Assembly: GCF_900089585.1 (NCBI RefSeq)
Contig: NZ_FLRH01000004.1
Span: forward strand, 1,729,001-1,793,000
DNA: 64,000 nt
DNA from: Micromonospora sediminicola
Lineage (GTDB): Bacteria; Actinomycetota; Actinomycetes; Mycobacteriales; Micromonosporaceae
Reading direction: 5' to 3'
Part shown: positions 58,574-64,000 of the stretch, piece after piece
Layout of the letters: each line of letters starts with the position of its first letter
Position numbering within the stretch: position 1 is the stretch's first letter
Made by a program: the position numbers and the translations under genes
The notes under the pieces: generated by a model
The model's input: only the letters and a program-made list of their open reading frames with translations
Told to the model about the DNA's origin: nothing
Databases searched by the model: none

Positions 58574-59766
58574 AGCTTGTACTCCTTGAGCAGGCCGCGG
58601 GAGATGATCGTCTTCTGGATCTCCGAGGTGCCCTCGCCGATCAGCAGGAACGGCGCCTCGCGCATCAGGCGCTCGATCTCGTACTCCTTGGAGTAGCCGT
58701 AGCCGCCGTGGATGCGGAACGCCTCCTGGACCACCTCGGCGCAGTATTCCGAGGCGAGCAGCTTGGCCATGCCCGCCTCGACGTCGTTGCGCTGACCGGC
58801 GTCCTTGAGTCGGGCCGCGTTGACCATGAGGGAGTGCGCGGCCTCGATCTTGGTGCCCATCTCGGCGAGCTTGAACGCGATCGCCTGGTGCCGGGCGAGC
58901 GGCTGGCCGAACGTCTTGCGCTGCTGGGCGTACGCGACGGCCAGCTCGAACGCGCGGATCGAGATGCCGCAGGCGCGGGCGGCGACGTTGACCCGGCCCA
59001 CCTCGATGCCGTCCATCATCTGGTAGAAGCCGCGGCCGACCTTCTCCTCGCCGCCGAGCACGGCGGAGGTCGGGACGGTGACGCCGTCGAGCACCATCTC
59101 GGTGGTCTCGACGCCCTTGTAGCCCATCTTGTCGATCTTGCCGGGGATGGTCAGGCCGGGCGCGGTCTCGCCGAAGCCGGGCTCCTTCTCCAGCAGGAAG
59201 GTGCTCATGTTGCCGTAGACCGAGTCGGCCCCGGTGTCGGTCTTGACCAGGGTGGCCACCACCGACGAGTACGCCCCGTTGGTCAGCCACATCTTCTGGC
59301 CGTTCAGGACGTAGGAGTCGCCGTCGCGGACCGCCTTCGATTTGATCGCCGACACGTCCGAGCCGCACTCGGGCTCCGACATGGAGAACGCGCCGCGCAC
59401 CTCGCCGGTCGCCATCCGGGGCAGCAGCCGGGCCTTCTGGTCGGCCGAGCCGTGCTGCGAGATCAGGTACGCCACGATGAAGTGGGTGTTGACGATGCCG
59501 GAGATCGACATCCAGCCCCGGGACAGCTCCTCGACCACGAGCGCGTAGGTCAGCAGGGACTCGCCCAGACCGCCGTACTCCTCGTCGATGGTGAGGCCGA
59601 ACAGCCCCATCTCGCGCATCCCGTCGAGGATGTCGGCGGGGTACTCGTCGGCGTGCTCCAGCCGCTGGGCGTGCGGAATGATCTCCTTGTCGGCGAACTC
59701 CCGGACGGTTTCCAGGATCGACCGCTGCACGTCGGTCAGGCCGGGCGTCTGGGCGAGTCGGGCCAT
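58570..59766 (-). CDS. acyl-CoA dehydrogenase
   Basis: The 398-residue flavoenzyme has FSMSEPECGSDVSAIKSKA, MWLTNGAYSS, the FAD-binding RKTFGQPLARHQAIAFKLAEM, and the C-terminal IHGGYGYSKEYEIERLMREAPFLLIGEGTSEIQ, with the catalytic Glu in the last segment. ATG at 59766 is chosen because GGAGG lies 5 nt upstream and homologues that I recall begin MARLAQT; ATG at 59796 is possible. It is close to the streptomycete gene in the ethylmalonyl-CoA cluster, but the substrate is not determined. An 18-bp palindrome lies upstream. Confidence 0.93.
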   Translation of the reverse strand: MARLAQTPGLTDVQRSILETVREFADKEIIPHAQRLEHADEYPADILDGMREMGLFGLTIDEEYGGLGESLLTYALVVEELSRGWMSISGIVNTHFIVAYLISQHGSADQKARLLPRMATGEVRGAFSMSEPECGSDVSAIKSKAVRDGDSYVLNGQKMWLTNGAYSSVVATLVKTDTGADSVYGNMSTFLLEKEPGFGETAPGLTIPGKIDKMGYKGVETTEMVLDGVTVPTSAVLGGEEKVGRGFYQMMDGIEVGRVNVAARACGISIRAFELAVAYAQQRKTFGQPLARHQAIAFKLAEMGTKIEAAHSLMVNAARLKDAGQRNDVEAGMAKLLASEYCAEVVQEAFRIHGGYGYSKEYEIERLMREAPFLLIGEGTSEIQKTIISRGLLKEYKL

Positions 59767-59801
59767 CTCAGCCTCCGGGGTCGGCGCATTACTCATGGGT
59801 A

Positions 59802-59819
59802 ACTGAACGCTCGGTCAGT
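59802..59819. promoter_or_regulatory. 18-bp operator-like palindrome upstream of acyl-CoA dehydrogenase
   Basis: ACTGAACGCTCGGTCAGT is a palindrome with two mismatched pairs, next to a TACTGA box on the minus strand. ACCG/CGGT-cored palindromes next to acyl-CoA genes are typical TetR operators in actinobacteria. The regulator is not identified. Confidence 0.55.
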
Positions 59820-59940
59820 ATCGGCCCCGGGACCGGCCGCGCCAAGGTGACCAGTCCACACAACCGCTGTGAAAAGGTTCACCGCTGCGGGTAGCGTCCG
59901 CAAGAGAGAGGGCCGTTGACCTGCGATCCGGGGGGCGTAC

Positions 59941-60348
59941 GTGACCGACGAGCAGCCACCGTCGCCGTACGAGCCGCCGGGCCACGGCCAGCCCTACGGG
60001 CAGCCGCAGTACGGGCAGCAGCACCCGCAGTGGGGACAGCAGCCGCCGTACGCCCCGCAGCCGCCCTACGGCCAGTACGGCCCGTCCGGCCCGGGGCAGC
60101 GCCCCCGCGGCGGCCCGAACGTGCTCGCCATCCTGTCCCTGGTCTTCGCGTTCGTCTTCGCGCCGGCCGGCATCGTCTGCGGCCACCTGGCCAAGCGGCA
60201 GATCCGGCAGACCGGCGAGGAGGGCGACCAGCTCGCCACCTGGGGCCTGATCCTCAGCTACGTCTTCACCGTGCTCGGCGTGATCGCGTGCTGCGGCTGG
60301 ATCGGGCTGGCCATCTGGGCCAACTCCGACAACGGCACCGGCTACTGA
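59941..60348 (+). CDS. DUF4190 membrane protein (copy 1)
   Basis: The protein has 135 residues. Residues 1-60 are a Pro/Gln/Tyr/Gly-rich tail (QPYGQPQYGQQHPQWGQQPP). Two membrane helices follow (LAILSLVFAFVFAPAGIVCGHLAKRQI and LILSYVFTVLGVIACCGWIGLAIW), the DUF4190 domain with the GHLAKRQIRQTGEEG loop. GTG at 59941 has GGGGGG 5 nt upstream. The family is widespread in actinobacteria and its function is unknown. It resembles the gene at 61360-61824. Confidence 0.88.
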   Translation: MTDEQPPSPYEPPGHGQPYGQPQYGQQHPQWGQQPPYAPQPPYGQYGPSGPGQRPRGGPNVLAILSLVFAFVFAPAGIVCGHLAKRQIRQTGEEGDQLATWGLILSYVFTVLGVIACCGWIGLAIWANSDNGTGY

Positions 60349-60352
60349 CCGC

Positions 60353-61108
60353 TCAGCGGAACTGCGCCTCGCGGACGCTGTTGCCGCCGTCGACCACCAG
60401 CATCTGCCCGGTGATGTACGACGCGGCCGGTGAGCAGAGGAAGGCGATGGCGGCGGCCACCTCGTCCGGCGTGCCCGGGCGCCCCACCGGCGTGCCGTGC
60501 CCCTGCTTGATCTCGGCCAGGGTGGACGCCGCGGTGTGGATGATGCCGGGCGCCACCGCGTTGACGGTCACCCCGTCGGCGATCATCTCCATCGCCAGCG
60601 CCCGGGTCAGCCCGACCACGCCGGCCTTCGCCGCCGCGTAGCCCGCCTCGGTGGGCAGCGCGTTGACCGGCCCGGCCGTGGCGGCCAGGTTGACGATCCG
60701 CCCCCAGCCCCGCTCGGCCATGCCCACGATGAACGCGCGGCTGCACAGGAACGCGGTGGTCAGGTTGCGGTCGATCTCGCCGCGCCACTCGTCGTAGGTC
60801 AGCTGGGCCACCGGCCGCAGCACCTCCGGGCTGGCCCGGCTCGCCAGGCCGGCGTTGTTGACCAGCACCTCGACGTCGCCGAGCTGCTCGGCCACGGCGT
60901 CGGCGAGCGCGCCGACCTCGGACTCGTCGGTGAGGTCGGCGACGAAGCCGGTGACGCCCAGCTCGCCGGCGCGGTCGTGGATCCGGCGGGTGGTCGACAC
61001 GATCGCCACCCGGGCGCCCAGGTCGGCCAGCCGGCGCGCGGTCGCGTACCCGATGCCGTCGGCGCTGCCCGCGCCGGTGACCAGGGCGACCCGGCCGTCC
61101 AGGCGCAT
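60353..61108 (-). CDS. short-chain dehydrogenase/reductase lacking the catalytic Ser
   Basis: The 251-residue FabG-like Rossmann enzyme has a cofactor loop ALVTGAGSADGIGYATA (one residue longer than usual), VLVNNAGLA, YAAAKAGVVGLTRALAMEM and VNAVAPGII. The segment that normally reads N-x-A-S-T-A-G reads NLAATAG, so the catalytic Ser appears as Ala; the next Thr might substitute. It may be a weakly active or altered-specificity member. ATG at 61108 has GGAGA about 8 nt upstream. It is convergent with the DUF4190 gene, 4 bp apart. Confidence 0.88.
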   Translation of the reverse strand: MRLDGRVALVTGAGSADGIGYATARRLADLGARVAIVSTTRRIHDRAGELGVTGFVADLTDESEVGALADAVAEQLGDVEVLVNNAGLASRASPEVLRPVAQLTYDEWRGEIDRNLTTAFLCSRAFIVGMAERGWGRIVNLAATAGPVNALPTEAGYAAAKAGVVGLTRALAMEMIADGVTVNAVAPGIIHTAASTLAEIKQGHGTPVGRPGTPDEVAAAIAFLCSPAASYITGQMLVVDGGNSVREAQFR

Positions 61109-61359
61109 GGTGGCCGTCTCCGGGAGCGGCTCGGACCGTTCCTGGTCGGCGGCGCCCGTCGGCTCGCCGCCGCGCGGGCGGCGCACCGACCCCGGCCGGC
61201 TCATGTCCCGTCGCGACCGACCACCACGCGCGTCAAGTGCCATGTCGAGGATCCTGCCCGCTGTGGACCTTCCGGGCAACGCGGCACCCGGAAAGGGGGT
61301 CCTCCGTGTTGCGCCCGGGTGGCTACCCTGACCCGGACCACGTACCTGGAGATGATCAG

Positions 61360-61824
61360 ATGAGCTATCCCCCACCCCCCGGTGGTTGGCAGGACCCGCA
61401 GTCGAGCCCGCCGGTCGACCCGTACGCGCCGGTCGACCCGTACGCGGTCGCGAAGTCGCCCTACCCGCAGCCCGCCGGAGACCCGTACGCGGTGCCCGGC
61501 GGCTACCCGCCGCCCGGGGCGTACCCGCCGCCGGGCGCCTACCCGGGTTACGCGCCGCCGACCAGCAAGACGAACTCGCTGGCCATCGTGGCGCTGGTGC
61601 TCTCGCTGGTCGGCTTCACCTCCTGCATCACCGCCCCGATCGGCGCGATCATGGGCCATGTCGCGCGCAAGCAGATCCGGGAGACCGGTGAGCAGGGCGA
61701 GGGCATGGCCAAGGCGGCCATCATCGTGGGCTGGATCCTCACCGCCCTGCTGGTCGCCCTGATCGTCTTCTACATCGTGATGATCGTGATCGCGGTCAAC
61801 TCGGACAGCTCCAGCAGCTACTGA
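61360..61824 (+). CDS. DUF4190 membrane protein (copy 2)
   Basis: The protein has 154 residues. A Pro/Tyr/Gly-rich tail with repeats (VDPYAPVDPYA and GGYPPPGAYPPPGAYPG) precedes two membrane helices (LAIVALVLSLVGFTSCITAPIGAIMG and AAIIVGWILTALLVALIVFYIV). The GHVARKQIRETGEQGEG loop matches copy 1. ATG at 61360 has GGAGA 7-8 nt upstream. It is a paralogue of 59941-60348 and shares its architecture with the DUF4352-like protein at 23420, which has a similar Pro/Tyr tail. Confidence 0.88.
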   Translation: MSYPPPPGGWQDPQSSPPVDPYAPVDPYAVAKSPYPQPAGDPYAVPGGYPPPGAYPPPGAYPGYAPPTSKTNSLAIVALVLSLVGFTSCITAPIGAIMGHVARKQIRETGEQGEGMAKAAIIVGWILTALLVALIVFYIVMIVIAVNSDSSSSY

Positions 61825-61830
61825 CGCGCG

Positions 61831-61859
61831 CGGGCCGCCCCCGGCGAGGGGGCGGCCCG
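61831..61859. terminator. 12-bp bidirectional hairpin
   Basis: CGGGCCGCCCCC and GGGGGCGGCCCG form a perfect 12-bp stem with a 5-nt loop between convergent genes. Confidence 0.8.
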
Positions 61860-61879
61860 GCGACGTCAGCGGCGTGCGG

Positions 61880-62836
61880 TCACTCGGTGGGCGGGGTGAA
61901 CGACGAGGTACGGGTCATGCCCGCGGCCCGGCCCTTGGCCGCGACCACCAGCGCCATCTTGCGGGACGCCTCGTCGATCATCTCGTCGCCGAGCATCACC
62001 GCGCCGAGCTTCCCGCCCGCCTCCGAGGTGTAGAAGTCGTACGCGTCGAGGATCAGCTCGGCGTGGTCGTAGTCGGCCTGCGCCGGCGAGTAGACCTCGT
62101 TGGCCGCGTCGATCTGGCCGGGGTGCAGCACCCACTTGCCGTCGAAGCCCAGCGCGGCCGAGCGCTTCGCCACCTCGCGGAACGCGTCCACGTCCCGGAT
62201 CTGCAGGAACGGGCCGTCGATGGCCTGCTTGTCGTGCATCCGGGCGGCCATCAGGATGCGCATCAGGATGTAGTGGTAGGGATCGCCCGGGTAGTCCGGG
62301 ATCAGCGCGCCGACCACCAGCGACTTCATGTTGATCGAGGCCATGAAGTCGGCCGGACCGAAGATGATGGTCTCCACCCGGGGCGAGGCGGCCGCGATGG
62401 CGTCCACGTTGACCAGACCGGCGGCGTTCTCGATCTGCGCCTCGATGCCGATCCGGCCCACCTCCAGACCGAGCGTCTTCTCGATCTGGGTGAGCAGCAG
62501 GTCCAGCCAGTGCACCTGCTCCGCGTTCTGCACCTTCGGCAGCATGATGCAGTCCAGGTTCGCCCCGGCGCCCTCGACCACCTCGATGACGTCCCGGTAG
62601 GTCCACGGCGTGGTCAGGTCGTTCACCCGGACCACCCGGGTCTTGCCGGTCCAGTCGCCGTCGTTCAGCGCGGCCACGATGTTCTTGCGCGCGTCCGGCT
62701 TGGCCAGCGGGGCGACCGCGTCCTCCAGGTCGAGGAAGACCTGGTCGGCGGGGAGACCCTGGGCCTTGCCCAGCATCTTGACGCTGGAGCCGGGTACCGC
62801 GAGGCAGGACCGGCGGGGGCGACCGACAACGGCCAT
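61880..62836 (-). CDS. CoA-ester lyase (CitE/Mcl-like), probably beta-methylmalyl-CoA lyase type
   Basis: The 318-residue TIM-barrel lyase begins RPRRSCLAVPGSSVKMLGKAQ and has the metal and CoA motifs VFLDLEDAVAPLAKPDAR, RVVRVNDLTTPWTYRD, IGIEAQIENAAGL and IIFGPADFMASI, with WVLHPGQIDAANE near the C terminus. It matches, as I recall, the streptomycete gene that lies in the ethylmalonyl-CoA cluster. The enzyme there splits methylmalyl-CoA to glyoxylate and propionyl-CoA; the substrate here is inferred. ATG at 62836 has AAGGAG 8 nt upstream. It is divergent from the SDR gene. Confidence 0.9.
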   Translation of the reverse strand: MAVVGRPRRSCLAVPGSSVKMLGKAQGLPADQVFLDLEDAVAPLAKPDARKNIVAALNDGDWTGKTRVVRVNDLTTPWTYRDVIEVVEGAGANLDCIMLPKVQNAEQVHWLDLLLTQIEKTLGLEVGRIGIEAQIENAAGLVNVDAIAAASPRVETIIFGPADFMASINMKSLVVGALIPDYPGDPYHYILMRILMAARMHDKQAIDGPFLQIRDVDAFREVAKRSAALGFDGKWVLHPGQIDAANEVYSPAQADYDHAELILDAYDFYTSEAGGKLGAVMLGDEMIDEASRKMALVVAAKGRAAGMTRTSSFTPPTE

Positions 62837-62930
62837 GGATGCGCTCCTTCCAGCGTCCGGCCGTACGGGGCCGACGCGGGCGGTGGATGTCGAGAACTTA
62901 ACGATCCCAAAGGGCGTGGTGACGCCACGG

Positions 62931-62936
62931 TAACCT
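62931..62936 (+). promoter_or_regulatory. leaderless -10 box (TAACCT)
   Basis: TAACCT ends exactly 6 nt before GTG at 62943. Confidence 0.5.
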
Positions 62937-62942
62937 CGTGCC

Positions 62943-63788
62943 GTGACCGGGGTGAATGGACCTGTGGAAGATCTCACTGAGCGTCGGATCGTGGTGCTGA
63001 CCGGGGCCAGTTCGGGCATCGGGCTGGCCGCCGCCGTCGAGCTGGCCCGCCGTGGCGACCAGGTGGTGCTGGTCGGCCGCGACCCGGCCCGGCTGCGGGC
63101 CGCCGGGGAGCGGGTGCGCGAGTCCTGCGGCGAGCAGCCGGAGCTGTTCCGCGCCGACTTCGCCGTGCTCGACGACGTACGCGGGCTCGCCGAGCGGCTG
63201 CGCGAGCACTACGACCGGATCGACGTGCTGGCCAACAACGCCGGCGCGATCGCCCTCGAACCGATCACCACGGTCGACGGCTTCGAGCTGAGCATGCAGG
63301 CCAACCACCTGGCCCCGTTCCTGCTCAGCAACCTGCTCGCCGACCGGGTCCGCCGGATGGTGGTGACCGCCTCCGACGCGCACCGCAGCGGCGTGCTCGA
63401 CCCCGACGACCTGAACGCGTCGCTGCGCCACTACCGGCCGTTCCGCGCCTACGGCACCAGCAAGCAGGCGAACATCCTGTTCACCGCCGAGGCCGCGCGG
63501 CGCTGGCCGGAGCTGCCGGCGTACGCGTTCCACCCCGGCGTGGTGCGCACCCGCTTCGGCAACGAGAGCCGCCTGGTGGCGCTCGGCATGCGCCTGCTGC
63601 CGTTCCGCAGCCCGGAGAAGGGCGCGGAGACGCTGGTCTGGCTCGCCCGCCAGGACCCGTCCCGGCTGGTGGACGGCGGCTACTACGCCGACCGCAAGCC
63701 GCACCGGCCCCGGCCGAAGGCGGCCGACCCGGCGTTGGCGGCGCGGCTCTGGACGGCCAGCGCGAAGGCGGTCGGCATCGACGCCTGA
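62943..63788 (+). CDS. short-chain dehydrogenase/reductase, retinol dehydrogenase-like
   Basis: The 281-residue protein has VVLTGASSGIGLAAAVELARRG, VLANNAGAIALEP, the Ser in VVTASDAHRSG and YGTSKQANILFTAEAARRWPEL. The layout and the C-terminal segment GAETLVWLARQDPSRLVDGGYYADRKPHRP are typical of retinol dehydrogenase/protochlorophyllide reductase-like members. Substrate is unknown. GTG at 62943 is the second best start by family alignment but the best by promoter. Confidence 0.88.
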   Translation: MTGVNGPVEDLTERRIVVLTGASSGIGLAAAVELARRGDQVVLVGRDPARLRAAGERVRESCGEQPELFRADFAVLDDVRGLAERLREHYDRIDVLANNAGAIALEPITTVDGFELSMQANHLAPFLLSNLLADRVRRMVVTASDAHRSGVLDPDDLNASLRHYRPFRAYGTSKQANILFTAEAARRWPELPAYAFHPGVVRTRFGNESRLVALGMRLLPFRSPEKGAETLVWLARQDPSRLVDGGYYADRKPHRPRPKAADPALAARLWTASAKAVGIDA

Positions 63789-63885
63789 GGGGATCCGCCC
63801 ACCGGATCGCCGCCCGAGGCGTCGCCGCCCCGGCACGTCGCCGGCGGGGTCGCCGCGGGGTCGCCCGCGCTGCCAGACTCGGCCC

Positions 63886-64000
63886 ATGACGACGGGGAAC
63901 GAGGTCCTGCTGGTCGCGCTGGTCGACCTGAGCGCCGACGCGCCGGCCGGGCGACGCTACGAGGACGCCGTGCTGGCGCTGCTCGACCGGCACGGCGGCC
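63886..64000 (+). CDS. truncated CDS at the window end, function unknown
   Basis: The first 38 codons are visible (MTTGNEVLLVALVDLSADA..) and the gene continues beyond the window. The start of the sequence suggests a small alpha/beta fold, perhaps of the DUF1330/ferredoxin-like kind, which is not enough for a call. ATG at 63886 is supported by a CAGACT box that ends 6 nt upstream. The 97 bp before it show no other feature. Confidence 0.6.
   Translation, partial: MTTGNEVLLVALVDLSADAPAGRRYEDAVLALLDRHGG

Overview
The window is a 64 kb chromosomal segment of a high-G+C actinobacterium, most likely Micromonospora or a close relative in the Micromonosporaceae. The evidence is the very high G+C, frequent GTG starts, many apparently leaderless promoters (a TANNNT box ending 6-7 nt before the start codon), and gene families that I recall from that family. 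I cannot run a search, so the genus is inferred. There is no complete insertion sequence, prophage, CRISPR array or rRNA operon. Two tRNA genes are present: Gln(TTG) at 4630-4701 and Ala(CGC) at 32172-32245, both on the minus strand.

Left part (1-20 kb). This is a housekeeping block. On the minus strand come cysQ (partial), pth, rplY, prs, glmU, tRNA-Gln and an HTH protein with a LAGLIDADG-like domain. A divergent TetR gene follows, then two DUF4383 paralogues, an ABC-F ATPase, ispE, rsmA, tatD, an unknown gene, an alpha/beta hydrolase, metG, rsmI and a protein O-mannosyltransferase. The order resembles the Mycobacterium tuberculosis Rv1002c-Rv1019 region as I remember it. One difference is that no rpfB lies between tatD and rsmA; that gap holds a palindromic repeat.

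Middle accessory part (20-32 kb). Secreted and membrane proteins dominate: a vWA protein with a secreted partner, a phosphopantetheinyl transferase, a proline-rich DUF4352-like protein, two VOC proteins, a G5/Excalibur-like protein, and a large secreted CBM2-GH5 endoglucanase whose promoter spacer is filled by an inverted repeat. Tandem and inverted repeats lie in the gene-poor stretch 25.4-26.2 kb.

32-41 kb. A second syntenic block carries glpR/sepX-like, a RimJ-type acetyltransferase, a MoeA-like glp, galU, a GGDEF protein, 5-formyl-THF cyclo-ligase and an FmdB/Ruc-like zinc-ribbon protein. It corresponds to Rv0991c-Rv0996 and includes the Glp-GlpR pair known from actinobacterial cell division.

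41-52 kb. Here are Fur, an MpaB-type oxygenase, a RecB-like nuclease, MarC, a PHP phosphatase, an ECF sigma factor with its membrane partner, a bacterial PH-domain membrane protein with a 52-residue partner, a DUF6758 protein, a TrmH-type methyltransferase and a MaoC hydratase.

52-64 kb. Here are thioredoxin, an HTTM-type membrane protein opposite a DCC (DUF393) protein, and an Rv2578c-type radical SAM protein interrupted by an intein inside its Fe-S motif with a near-consensus SOS box at its start. They are followed by a CoA-binding protein, a TetR gene with paired operator-like repeats, an acyl-CoA dehydrogenase with an 18-bp operator-like palindrome, two DUF4190 membrane proteins, two short-chain dehydrogenases and a CitE-type CoA-ester lyase. 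The MaoC hydratase, acyl-CoA dehydrogenase and lyase look like pieces of an ethylmalonyl-CoA pathway; this is inferred from family resemblance.
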